25,771 bases of DNA, from positions 1 to 25,771 of the forward strand of contig RBNI01000925.1 of NCBI GenBank assembly GCA_003990745.1. The letters run 5' to 3'. The position numbers were made by a program, and so were the translations under genes. The DNA is from Jimgerdemannia flammicorona (taxonomy: Eukaryota; Mucoromycota; Endogonomycetes; Endogonales; Endogonaceae). Position 1 is the first letter of the stretch, and each line of letters opens with the position of its first letter. This document shows, one piece after another, positions 10,367 through 20,798 of the stretch. The notes beneath the pieces are model-generated. The model had not been told where the DNA came from and did no database searches. It worked only from the letters and a program-made list of their open reading frames with translations.

Positions 10367-10834
10367 TGTGATGGTATAGCCAGATTCAGAAGAAGAAAAT
10401 AGAGAACAGACACTTGATCGCACCCAGTCCCAAAGTAGTATAGCCACATAGTTAGCAGTCCCTGATTTCGCCATTTGCTAAATATTTTGCAAAGTGCAAG
10501 ATTGAGCTTCTCAATATAGTATAGCATTTTGCAACTGGTGAAATATTTTGCAAAGTGTTAAATAACTCATAACCTAGCCATGTAACTCAGTAACCATCTC
10601 ATAGCTAGCAAACTTATATAAATAACCCAGTATCTTTGAGTGAATAAAACCTCAGATCGAAATAGTTCAAAGCAAAGAGATAGCAAAAGAACTAGTAAGC
10701 CTGTAGGCAGATATACTTCAAACTCACCCACCCTCCCCTGCAACTTCAAGAGACTCTGTGAGAGTCAGAACAGTCAAGTTTTCATGATACAGAAATCCAA
10801 CATACTTTCAAGAGTAAGCATCCACTATGTTACA
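10367..10834 (+). repeat. gypsy-A 3' LTR (468 bp)
   Basis: It has the same length as the 5' LTR. By hand alignment about 36 positions differ, all but about 3 being transitions, and no indels are needed. TATA box TATAAATA lies at 10617-10624. The copia reading frame resumes right after it. Confidence 0.95.
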
Positions 10835-10838
10835 ATAT

Positions 10839-13830
10839 ATTTAAAGAGTACTATAGTATATAATTTACATGACAATGAGCTCATAATAGTCTTGAAATTT
10901 GACAATCTTTATATAATCAATAAGATGTCAAATAGCATAAAAGTTTCTGCTTATATGATAACTATGTCCAATATATCCAATATATAGCATCTAAGCTTTG
11001 GATATATTGACAAGATGAGCCTCAAATATCTGAGAAGAAGTAGCTCAATAAGTGGATTGCTGGCATATATATCCAGAGAATAGCTTTTATAAGACATGTG
11101 TGAAAAATAAAGCTTTCTAGTTATCATTCAAAGAATAATTAAAGTGTATCTTGGAGATCCTAGATCTCATCTATAGTGATATATGCAGTCTAATGCATAC
11201 TCTATTATATTCCAGCAAGAGATATTTTCTGATATTTAGTAATGATCATACATGTAAGCATATGTATAATTCTTAATAGCAAAGAGCAAAGCCTTAGAGA
11301 AATTTAAAGAATTCAAAGCAATTGCTAAAAATAAAACAGGATATAGAATATATGCTATATACTTAGATAATAAATACAAATATATCAATAATGCATTCAG
11401 GCAATTCTTGATGAAAAACAGTATAAGCCATCAGATGATGACTTCTTATTCATCTTAATAAAACAGTATGGTCAAGCAATTTAACTATATGGCTGTAGAA
11501 ATTATATATATAATAATTAATACAGCTAGACTAGAATATTCCTATTGAGCTAAAGCTATCAACATGGTGGTATATATCTATAACAGATGTGTATCTCAAT
11601 CATTAAGCAAGAATTCAGGTAACAATAAGTATTCCAGAGATGATGATCTTATCTCTAAAGAATTATGGAGTAGATCTAAGCTAAATATATCATATCTATA
11701 GATCTTTTATTATAATATATATGTTCTCAACAAAAGCAACATCAATCAGCATAAATTTGAGCTAAAGACAATCAAGCACATATATCTAGGATATAGTGGG
11801 AAATTGTATAAACTCTGGAATCACATATAAGATGTGTGGTGATTTCATATGATATATAATTTAATGAAAAAGGCTTGAGATGCATGTGGAAATACTTATG
11901 AAGACCTCTATATCTATATTCCTACCAGCACAACAACCAGTACTACTAACATCTCTAATAATTCCAGTGATTAATTCAAACTATTTTCAACTACTATACA
12001 TATCTGAGCTAGAGTTGTCTGAGCCAAGGATCACTGAGATCCAAGATAATGACAGTGAATTCTCCAAAAATGAGAGATTCTCTATCAAGAGTAAGGGCAA
12101 GTAAAATCCAAAGTATAAGCTTAGAAATGAGACATGTTCAGAATTAGGAAGTTATTGGAATATGTCATTGAGCCCTAGATGACAGCAATATCAAGACCAC
12201 ATTAGCTATACCAAAGCATATAAATATACATATATTGTGACATCTTCTGGTAAGCTAAGCATATACAATAAGACTATATAATGCCCAGATAAAAGGAAAT
12301 GACAATAAGAGATAAATGTGAAATATGATTCACTTATTGAAAATAATACATAGGATTGAGTACCTCTTCTACCAAACCATCAAGCAATTGGATCCAAGTG
12401 AGAGTATAGGATAAAACATAATACTGATGACAATATAGAGTGGTATAAAGCTCATTTTATTATCAAGAGTTATTTACAAGTTTATAGCAAAGACTATGAT
12501 AAGCTATTTTTGCCTATATTCAAGCTCACTTCACCCAGAATACTCCTTGCAATCAGCATACTATATAATCTCGAAATTCATCAAATAGAAGTAAAGACAG
12601 CATTTCTAAATAGTGATATAGATACTAAACTATATTTCCATCAACTGCCAGAATACAAAAATAGTGAGCTTATATACAGATTATATAAGTGACTATATAA
12701 TATTAAGTAAGTAGTATAGCTATGAAATAAAAGAATTGATAAGTATCTCTTTAATAATGGATTCATATATTATGATATAGATAATGATATATATGTCTAT
12801 ATTATAATAATAGCATAGTATTCATTGGCATATGGATTGATGACATAATCATTATTGCTAGCAAGAATAGGCTTAATAGAGTCAAAGAAGCCTTATGCTG
12901 AGAATTCAAAATAACTGATATAGACAATGTGTTCTTCCTTTTGGAGAAATCATCATATATGACCAAAATATACACACTATATATCTCTTACAAGAAACTT
13001 ACACCAAAGTTATTCTTAAACATTTTAATATAAGTAAATGCAAATCCATCAGTACTCCTATAGATACTTCTATAAAGTTGAGGAAACCAAATACTATATC
13101 CAAGGATGATAACAATATGCTCAATATCCCCTATCAATAAGCAGTCAGTTCCCTCATATATCTAATACTTAGAATGAGGCCTGATATATCCTATACTGTT
13201 TATAAAGTAGTGCGGTATTGCTTTTACTATAATAACTCACACTGGTTAGTAATCAAGAGGATTTTGGATATCTAAAGAGATCAGTATACTATATGCTCAC
13301 ATTGAGTGATAATATTGGATTTAGTGAAAGTAATAATAAGAGCAATAGTATCCAGCTTTCTGGTGCATATGATGCTGATTGGGCCAGAGACTTGGATGAC
13401 TGCTGGTCTATGACCAGATATCTCTTCCATATCAGGGAAGACAAAGAGACTATCATCTTATAGTAAATATATATGCAATTCTCTGTTGCAACCTCATCCA
13501 TGCAAGCCAAATATCAGGTATTATTATTGGCAACAAAGGAAGCCATTTGGCTTCATGAATAATTGAAAAAGCTTGACTTTATTTAAGAGAATCTATCCTA
13601 AATAGACAAGACTACTAATTTACAATAGTGCTTGCTAAGAATCTGATACATCATAGCAGAATGAAATAAATTAATATATAGTATCATTTTGTCTAGGAAT
13701 ATATTAAAAATAGTGCTATATACTTGAAATATATCTTTATAGAGTATATAATTACTAATTCACTTATAAAAGCCCTTCTAAAGCCAAAGTTCTAATAATA
13801 TATTAAAGGAATAGGTCTTCCTGATGATTG
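10839..13830 (+). pseudogene. copia integrase, reverse transcriptase and RNase H, 3' part
   Basis: Directly after gypsy-A the frame reads YLKSTIVYNLHDNELII, the region before the integrase. The pre-integrase zinc domain near 10985 has lost its second His (Tyr). The integrase has LIYSDIC near 11170 (first catalytic Asp) and YLDNKYKY near 11365 in place of the usual DNGGEY. The catalytic Glu appears as Lys in VKQFN near 11475. GYSGKLYKLW marks its C-terminal part near 11795. The RT (copia type) is recognised by LEIHQIEVKTAFLNSDID at 12570-12620 and the box WIDDIIIIAS with both Asp codons at 12839-12844. RNase H has DADWARDLDD from 13371 and a degraded STEAEY-like block (MQAKYQ, Glu to Lys) near 13500. 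LIKALLKPKF near 13770 is the usual C-terminal motif. Many stops make it inactive. Confidence 0.87.
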
Positions 13831-13929
13831 ATCATAATATATTTTTCAGACTATTAAAAGCCTCCCACACTATATATATATTAGTTATATCTCTAACCTA
13901 TAAGAAGATTACATACATTATATTCTTCA
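13831..13929. other. copia 3' flank, boundary unresolved
   Basis: AT-rich sequence after the last recognisable copia codons. A 3' LTR should begin here, but I cannot place a TG start or a purine tract with confidence. Confidence 0.3.
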
Positions 13930-14194
13930 TATTTTTCACCTATAGGTGGATATTTTGAGTATATTTTAGAATACTTTTCGATCTACAAAAATTTCTTGAA
14001 TATAGGATTATATATATAGTAAATTTGGTTATATACAGTTTTAGTTTTTTGCATACATTACATTACTTCATTACTAGTTTGTATTTTTTTTTTTTTTTTA
14101 GTATATATTGTATTCTTTTATGGTTACATATCTTATTGAGCAGGAGTATTGAGATGGCAACTTGATATATCAGCATATGACCTTATGCCATACT
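13930..14194 (+). repeat. diverged repeat, copy 1 (with T16 tract)
   Basis: It shares a collinear series of blocks with 14660-14951: AGAATACTTTTC, then AAAATTT, a T tract, GATATTCTTT-like sequence, and TATTGAGCAGGAGTATTG (TCTTGAGCAGAAGTATTG in copy 2). The T tract here is 16 bases (14084-14099). Its position just after the copia coding end suggests LTR remnants, but no ends or duplications were found. Confidence 0.6.
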
Positions 14195-14659
14195 ATCAGA
14201 TTCATTCATCAGTAAAGTATGAAATTGTGACCTACATAACTTCAATAAAATGTCTCTCTCTTTATAATATAATTATTATTGAATATAAGGACTCTACAAA
14301 TGTGAATGTAATAAAAAGATGAGCAACTACTGAAAGAGTAACAACTAACTAGAAAGCCTTTTATAACTTCTACCAACAAGGTCTAAAGCTGATATATTCT
14401 AAAGGAATGATAATAATAATAATAACTATATTAACTAGAAATGACATCTATATCTAATAATGATATCTGTTAATAACATCAATAGTATTAGATCAAGTGG
14501 AAGCATATAGTTATCCAACTTCTATAATAGTGACTAATGATCTCAATGAATAGTTATCTAGAGTATATCTCTTATAAGAGGATAATCATGAGATATTTTA
14601 GGCTCTCAAATGTCTTTATACCATATATATATTTTATATATAATTATATATATTGTATT

Positions 14660-14798
14660 TTTGTAGATATTATGATACATGTTATATATATATTACAGAA
14701 TACTTTTCAATCTGTGAAAATTTTTAAATTGTTATAATTCTGAGTTATAGATAGTTCCAGATTTTATATATATTATGCATTACTTTTTATTCAAGTTT

Positions 14799-14853
<55 letters not shown>

Positions 14854-14951
14854 TATAGTTGATATTCTTTTTTTTGTTTTGGTATATATATCTTCTTGAG
14901 CAGAAGTATTGGAATTACAAGTCAATATATATTCATATAACTTTATACTAA
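14660..14951 (+). repeat. diverged repeat, copy 2 (with T39 tract)
   Basis: The second copy lies about 730 bases downstream of copy 1 in the same orientation. The T tract spans 14812-14850 (39 bases) and is followed by an interrupted T-rich stretch. The 14195-14659 interval between copies shows no recognisable gene, only AT-rich sequence with a short ATAATAATA run near 14410. Confidence 0.6.
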
Positions 14952-16236
14952 TTCATTTTATATCATTTGTATATCATCATTCAAAAGTATCTAAATGCAT
15001 ATAATTTATATTATGAATAAATTGCTTTTTCTGTTCATCACAATACTTTATAAGATATCTTAATATTATAGCCTAGATATTTATAACTAAAGAATACTTG
15101 GCTCAAGGATAATCTGTAATTGATAAAGATATAGTACAGTATATCTTGCTATATTCCAATACTAATCTTCTTACTAAAGCCTACCAAAAAGATAAAAGCT
15201 ATGATATTAGCAGTCAGAGATATAATAATAAGTCTTTAAAGAATAAGACTCATCAGTACTAAACTTATTAAATATTCTCTAAAGGTATATTTATTCAGTT
15301 AATCTCAAGGTCAGAACTTATAAAATAAGAAGTAATAATTGATGAAAAAACTATAGACTCTAGTTATTTAGCAGAATTAAAGTTATCTTAAAAAACAGTT
15401 ACTCTGAATAAATCCAAAATTATATAAAAAACAAAATCACTGAAAAGTTTAAAATATTGCAATTATAAGAAGTTACTGAGCTTACTCAAGATATAAGATA
15501 AGTAAAATAATTTGAAAGTTCAGATAAAGAGAAGTACTTTTGCTTTATATTATATAACTACTTTAAGAAAAATCTCTCTCAGATTATTCTGAAATATTAT
15601 TATGAAGTCAAAAGAGTAGACTGTCTTTAAAATCTTTATACTACTATATATCAGAAATGTTTTCTTTAAACTGAATGAAGAAATTCAAAATTTTAATATA
15701 GAAGAGTCTATATTCTCTAATATAAAAAATCTATATACTTTGGAAAAATCAATATATTTAAAATAATATCTATTTATTAAAAGAAACTATATAAAATATC
15801 TCATATACCATTTTAATTAAATTTATAGAAAATCTATTAACTGAATTAATAAATCAATACAAAAAGTTACAGTAGAAAGAAATAACTCATCTGTGACTTA
15901 GAAGAAAATAAAACCTTTTACTAATATTATAGCAGATCTCAATCTACCATAACTAATATCAGTTAATATATAGCCTTTAAAAAATAAGAATATGTTTTTA
16001 TATATTGTTATGCAGTGGTTGCTGAGTCCTTCAAATACATCAGATTCTCTTCAAGGTATATCTCTTAGACTAACAATAAGTTTATTATAAGCAAGTTCTT
16101 ATTGGAGTACCTTCCCAAGATCTTATAGTTCTCAAACTTCTTATCTTTAAATTGTTTTGTTATCTCTTTAGATTGCTTGCAAGAAATTATAGATAGGTAA
16201 ACTTGACTGACTTTATTTCAGAGAAAATAAAAAGGA

Positions 16237-16244
16237 TATTTATA
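16237..16244 (-). promoter_or_regulatory. TATA box of genomic transcript (solo LTR)
   Basis: TATAAATA on the minus strand inside TTGTATAAATA, the same context as gypsy-A (7165) and gypsy-D (23322). It lies downstream of the ORF in LTR orientation, so it marks the U3 end of the ORF-bearing part. Confidence 0.6.
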
Positions 16245-16514
16245 CAAAATATAATTCAATGATTGCTAAGATATAAGGCTAAATATAAATTTCAATAACC
16301 AAATAAAATACTGGAACACAGAAAACTACAGTTGTCAGTACAGATTCCAGTATTGATGCAGATGGTTGCACAGGTTCAGGATACTGATATAATTTTGGTG
16401 ATACAGGAAAAGAGTGCTGGAATAATTCTGAGTCAGACAAGGTCAGAATACTGGTGGAGGAATAGCTGTTACACAGGAAAAGATTGCCAATATAATTCAG
16501 TATAACTAAGGAAC

Positions 16515-17347
16515 TTAGAGCAGAATGTTCAGGACTATTGGGGCTTCATCTTCATCAGAGGTCAGGATGTTTTTGATGGAGATGAGATCAGTTTCATCTA
16601 TTTCATTACATATATTATGCATTTCACATACTTCATATGTTTTGTATATATTGTGTGAGATGACATCATCACCAATGATGTTATCACATTCAGTAGTGGA
16701 AAAATCAGGGGCTCTCTAATCTATGAGATTCTCTTCTACAAAATAGAGAACAAATATAGGGTCTTGGAGAGGTCTGACCTGAATGCTGGGATCTTGGAAT
16801 ACAGAGATCAATTCTTGTAGGAATTGATCTGGGTTATCCTAGAGAATGGAATACCAGAACTCTTCTACTTCATCACTATCAAGAGTAATAGTGTACTGGG
16901 CTTCTGTTGCCACCCTGGCTTCTAGTGTATTGATACAGTCAGCTAACAGATCTCTGAAGTCTGTGACTCTAGTATACTCTAAGTTGGGGATCAACAATGG
17001 TACATGTCTGAAGATCTGGTAAAACTTCTTAGCTGTCTCTGTTTCATATATATCTATAGGAGTGGCATCTTGTAACTCTTGATGGCAGGCCTGTGGGAGC
17101 TTCTGGTAGAGAAGATTTCCTATTTCATACTCCTGCCATATTTGGAGACACTCAATAGCAATGGTGATCCTTGTTTCTATTTCATAGCAGTAGAAGATAA
17201 AGTGATCAGGATCCCCAGTACTCAGGTTAAGCCTAGGAGTCCTTCTTATATAGGTCCTCATGGCTCTTCTGATGTCTTAGATATCCTTTCTTCAAATGAG
17301 AGGTCTTGGAGATTTCTTAACCTTGAGATTTGACAAGCAGCAGATAT
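16515..17347 (-). pseudogene. U3-encoded ORF of the large LTR, copy 1 (decayed)
   Basis: The ORF is homologous over its whole length to the ORF at 23538-24371. The start codon position (17345-17347) is ATA instead of ATG, a G-to-A change. A one-base deletion near 17270 shifts the first 25 or so codons, after which 140 codons (16839-17261) are open, followed by TAG stops at about 16836-16838 and 16716-16718 and a final TAA at 16515-16517. Motifs shared with copy 2 are WQEYEIGNLL, QELQDATPIDI, DNPDQFLQ and YFVEENLID, and the C-terminus is acidic, ending VLNILL. Protein identity is roughly two thirds by eye. I recognise no known domain, signal peptide or membrane segment. Length is 833 nt against 834 in copy 2. 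Confidence 0.75.
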
Positions 17348-17422
17348 TTCATTTATGATAAGTCTTTAGAACTATTTCTGTAAGCTTGTTTGGATTGCTA
17401 CTACTATGATTTCTTAATTCTT

Positions 17423-17430
17423 CTTTTATA
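17423..17430 (-). promoter_or_regulatory. TATA box upstream of the U3 ORF (solo LTR)
   Basis: TATAAAAG on the minus strand, 76 nt upstream of the ORF start position. The same box in the same context (GAATATAAAAGAAG) is found in the gypsy-D LTR at 24452-24459. Confidence 0.55.
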
Positions 17431-17460
17431 TTCCTTGAGACATCTGTCTTATAGTCACAA

Positions 17461-17467
17461 TGACTCA
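17461..17467 (-). promoter_or_regulatory. bZIP-type site (TGAGTCA) upstream of the U3 ORF (solo LTR)
   Basis: TGAGTCA within ATGAGTCATTGTGAC, 31 nt from the TATA box, as in the gypsy-D LTR. A second site of the same type, in the opposite orientation, lies at 17502-17508. TGASTCA is the known target of Gcn4/AP-1 type bZIP factors; binding here is inference. Confidence 0.4.
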
Positions 17468-19488
17468 TAGTTGATCATTATTAATCATCTTATAGTCTAG
17501 GTGAGTCATACCATATGATCTTCTTATACTTCAATCTGGTGGCTTATAAGAAAAGACTATCTCCTGTGCTGATGTCATTATTCTGGGGTCACTGCTACAA
17601 TATATTATAAAATAAATATAGATAATATAATATCTTTTAATAGAAATTATATGTAATATCCTATAATCTAAACAAATTTGAGAAAAAATATATTTTAAAT
17701 AATAAAGTTATCTGATTATTAACTATCCTCTGAACAAGCTCAATACTTTTTATACTAAAGAAAGAAAGATGGAAACTCTATATAAATTTAGGAAATTCAA
17801 CTTATTAACAAAGAAGATACTTATTTTCTGCACTAAAATGATACCCTTCTAGATTAACTATATGTAAGAAATAAGTATTTCAGCAATATAGATCTCTTTT
17901 CAGAATTCTATAATATATAGATAGATTCTAAAAATATTTAGAAGATAGTCTTATTTATTTTAGAAAAGTTATTTAAATACTTTCAAGCTCTTTAACCTTA
18001 TAATATATTATTAATATTTTGATAAATAATGAACTTAGTCAATAATATATTAATTTATCACTATCTAATTATCTATATAAATAATTTTAATATTTAGTTA
18101 GTAAATTTCAAAGAACATCTATAATATTTAGAGGAATTTTTCTGACATATCATAAAGAATCACCTGAGACTTAATATCAAAAAATACTACTTTGAAAACA
18201 AAAACTAAAATTTCTTAAATTTGTAGTTTCTATAAAAGAAACACATTAGAGCTAAAGAAATGAGAAAAGATGAACAATAGATCTATATTGAAGTTTCTAA
18301 AAAAAAACTCAATTGTTACTAATTAATATATTCTACTATTAGAGATTTATTAAAAATATTACCAAAATCTCTAATTCTACTATAGTTCTTTTTTCAGAAG
18401 AAATTAAGTATATTTTGAAATATTATATATAAAGTTTACTTATCTGATTAAGCTTGTAGATTTGATGCTAAAGTTCCAAATTAAAAGGTTAATTCTATAT
18501 TATGTTAAAGATTACAAACTAAATATTTTATTACTTTTTGACTATATAACTATAGACTAGAATAATGATATTATAGCTGTCTTATTCTGTAATTGATCAC
18601 TTTTGAGTTAGATATATTATAATATAATAAAGATTTAGTTTTTTATTTAGTAAAATTTGATATTAATATATTACAAACCAGTGAAATTTACAGCTCTTTA
18701 ATTTATAAATCTCACTAGTCTTTAAGCTGATTGAGTTATTTGTGTTATATTTTGAAACTTCTTAATAAATATTTGCTTTTATAAAAATTATCTCTTATTA
18801 TAATCCTTATATATATTGGAGGATCTAAATTTTTTTTTTTCTTAAAAAAGGTGAAATATTAGTAAATGCAATTGTATTTTTCTTCAATTAATAATGTATG
18901 CTATCAGTACTATTATTAATAATTTAAAATAGATATGTTTTCATTATTTCAAAACTTATAATATACTATACTTCTTATATTTATATTACTTTAGTCTATT
19001 TATTTTAAAGCTTTATATACTCTTAGCAAATTCATGCTTTAATTACCATCTATTCACTCTTTACATTCTAGAACTATCTACATATCACACATTTAACTAT
19101 AAAGCTCTATTTAATAAATTTATCCAATATAATTTATATCTTACTTTAGTCTCTTAGTACTTAGAAATATTCTGAGTCCTATTGCTTCAAGAACTATGAT
19201 CCAGATATTGTGAATTAAAAGAGAAAAGATTACCAAAACTGGAAGATACTTTATCACCTCAGCATCACCTTTTGTTGGGACATTAGTGAGTGGCAATCTA
19301 TATTTAAATCATTAGATTTTCTAATTCAATATTAATGCAATTTCCATGCTTAAATACTGTTCTTCTGGAGGAGGATTGTTAGGTACAAAATCGAATTTCG
19401 AAATCACGCGGTGAATGAAACTATTGAAAAGGAAAAAGAAAGGGATTAACCTCTGTCGCCAACACATGTGATGTATGTATGTTCGATC

Positions 19489-19785
19489 CTATTGTGGTGA
19501 TGTCAGGGTGTGCCACAAGTCAACAAAGATGCAAAAATTTTCATAGTTTCCTGCTATCTCTTCTGTTTCCCCTCCCTCCCCACAGATCCCCCCCAAGATT
19601 AGCTCACCTTTCAGTGTGTCCCAGCAGAATCTCCTGGGATGTTCGTTCAATGCGCGCAGGATGTCTGGATTGGTAGTTGTCTTCGTGATAATATCTCCTT
19701 GCACCTTGTGTTGAAGGATCTGAGCAATCTCTTTCACCAGAGATAGGGGAAAAATTAGTGGGCGCAGTGGCCCTTCTAAGGGCAT
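19489..19785 (-). CDS. hypothetical ORF, 98 codons, weak
   Basis: An open frame on the minus strand in the CpG-retaining block. The first 65 residues look protein-like, with a helical stretch LVKEIAQILQHKV and NPDILRALNEHPRRF. The sequence then becomes glycine-rich. Just after the LKG codons there is AAAG/GTGAGC, a plausible splice donor (near 19609-19614), and an AATAG acceptor candidate lies near 19490, so the glycine-rich part may be intronic. I do not recognise the protein family. A chance ORF is equally possible: no start context, homologue or partner gene supports it. Confidence 0.2.
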   Translation of the reverse strand: MPLEGPLRPLIFPLSLVKEIAQILQHKVQGDIITKTTTNPDILRALNEHPRRFCWDTLKGELILGGICGEGGETEEIAGNYENFCIFVDLWHTLTSPQ

Positions 19786-19928
19786 TGTCCTTCAATGGAC
19801 ATTGTGTGCTGTCGGTTACGCTGCTGACATTAAAAAATCGCCGTGCTCACAGGACCTCAAGTCTTGAAGTCCATTCGTCATCATGGAGTCAGGTAATCTG
19901 CTTTTACACAAACAAACATGCGAACGCA

Positions 19929-20012
19929 TACTAACCATCTCGCTGGTCTAAGATAAAGATAGTCGCAATCCATGGGATGTGGCAGATGTGGGTTCAAATC
20001 CCACGCGTGATT
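19929..20012 (+). pseudogene. tRNA-Leu-like fragment, degenerate
   Basis: GTGGGTTCAAATCCCAC at 19988-20004 is a perfect 5-bp stem with a 7-base loop and contains a good B box (GGTTCAAATCC). Upstream, GGTCTAAG at 19945-19952 matches the D-loop of class II tRNA-Leu genes, and the distance between these blocks (35 nt) equals that of a typical tRNA-Leu with a long variable arm. The acceptor stem does not pair, the D stem is only 3 bp, and the anticodon loop lacks the T before the anticodon, so it is not a functional tRNA. It may be a tRNA pseudogene or the head of a tRNA-derived SINE. Confidence 0.45.
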
Positions 20013-20417
20013 ACTCTGTATGCAACACGTATTCTAACTATGATTTATTTGCAAATACAATCAACATACCATCGATTTGTTGTAGGGACCTTCGAAGTTC
20101 TCATGCCTATACTGACATTGTTGTCGCCACATTTTCCTTCTAATTGGATCTTTTTTGGATGGAACAATAGGTCTCAGAACATGGAGACACTATTTCCAAG
20201 TGCAAATATACAACACCCTGGTTACGAGTAAGGTATGCAAAACTTGAGAGGAAGGGTAGTGTAATGTATCAGGTTCGACATCGAGTAGGAATGGTCCTGG
20301 ATATTCCATCGCTTTTAAGTCACTAATATTGGACACAATCACCACCGTCACTTCTATGCGAAGAACTTCGATTCCTCTTTCCCATTGTTCCTACTGGCTT
20401 CCTCTTCTACGACATGG

Positions 20418-20486
20418 GCGATGATATTTCCACGACTCTGACGATGATGTTTCGGTGACTTAGACAATGATGCTTCGATGACATAG
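20418..20486 (+). repeat. 23-bp tandem repeat, three units
   Basis: Units start at 20418, 20441 and 20464, each 23 bases, with the shared pattern CGATGATGTTTC...GACTTAG. Units 1 and 2 agree at about 16 of 23 bases. 23 is not a multiple of three, so this is unlikely to be a protein repeat. Confidence 0.6.
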
Positions 20487-20798
20487 ACTATAAAGAGTTG
20501 CGGTACAATACACCTGGTGAGAACGCTTTTCGTGTGCCTGGAAATCGCTCATCGTTTGTGTCATGGTGCGGGGTGTCAGCTATTGAACAGGTTCAATGGG
20601 CAGAGGAAGGGAGTGGCGACATAAAATGGGTATTGAATGTTGCTTATCATTTTTGAAAGTGATGTTGGATAAATTCATTATTTAAACAAGATAATTATGT
20701 AGCAGGTGGTTGTTCAGATTGTATGCACCAATTATATATATATTATTGAGCATAATAATGCTTCTGTTGGTTTCAGTTATAAACACCAGAGAGATGTG

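Larger units (their letters stand above)
6915..10834 (+). mobile_element. gypsy-A: Ty3/gypsy element, internally deleted, nested in copia
   Basis: A complete element bounded by two 468-bp LTRs (TGTGA...TTACA) and flanked by ATAC (6911-6914) and ATAT (10835-10838). This reads as a 4-bp target duplication with one C/T difference. Inside are a primer-site region, gag with a zinc knuckle, a protease, the very start of RT, then a polypurine tract. RNase H, integrase and almost all of RT are missing: the frame jumps from the RT entry motif SSPIVLAPKK to a polyprotein tail ending YSGGSCDG. It could therefore not have moved on its own after the deletion. LTR identity is about 92 percent by hand count, so insertion is not recent or decay was fast. 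Confidence 0.93.
5786..13830 (+). mobile_element. Ty1/copia retrotransposon relic, split by gypsy-A
   Basis: Copia-type domains follow in the Ty1/copia order (gag, protease, integrase, reverse transcriptase, RNase H), with integrase before RT. Without the 3920-bp gypsy-A insertion the coding span is about 4.1 kb, near the normal internal length of copia elements, but the N-terminal gag is missing at the LINE boundary. No paired LTR is resolved: the left side is occupied by the LINE, and the right side (13830-14200) is AT-rich sequence that could contain a decayed 3' LTR. Reading frames are kept in blocks but broken by TAG, TAA and TGA stops, mostly explained by transitions. The reading frame on both sides of gypsy-A joins sensibly within the copia polyprotein, which supports insertion of gypsy-A into copia. 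Confidence 0.88.
16006..17599 (-). mobile_element. solo LTR (1594 bp) of the gypsy-D family
   Basis: On the plus strand it runs TGTTATGCAGTGG...CACTGCTACA, with short inverted ends. It aligns over its whole length, same orientation, to the gypsy-D LTR at 23078-24615. It is flanked by ATAT on both sides (16002-16005 and 17600-17603), a 4-bp target duplication. No gypsy internal sequence of the same family adjoins either end. A single LTR with matching flanks is the expected product of recombination between two LTRs. It sits inside gypsy-B, so it is younger than that relic. It holds a decayed ORF and two TATA boxes, described separately. Confidence 0.88.
15060..19376 (+). mobile_element. gypsy-B: highly decayed Ty3/gypsy relic, split by a solo LTR
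   Basis: AT-rich sequence with short plus-strand blocks of Ty3/gypsy Pol. After the solo LTR, 17640-18300 reads as RT: SSILFILKKE (where functional copies have the PVLFVKKKDG block) and, near 18205, KLKFLKFVVSIKE, matching the EFLGFVVS block after the palm. The segment before the LTR (15060-16005) is in the right place for gag-pol, but only weak similarity is visible. 18330-19376 shows no clear RNase H or integrase motif. The element ends SSGGG at a purine-rich tract (about 19363-19376), the same end as gypsy-A and gypsy-D, and a TGTTAG that could start its 3' LTR follows at 19377. Nearly every line contains stops. The left boundary is not resolved. Confidence 0.6.

Noticed and set aside
14537..14737. 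Plus-strand frame of 66 codons in AT-rich DNA
   Set aside because: Tyr/Ile-rich low-complexity translation of TA repeats, overlapping the T-tract repeat. No coding signature.
19977..20231. Plus-strand frame beginning inside the tRNA-like sequence
   Set aside because: It starts within the T-arm region and has no recognisable domain; most likely chance.
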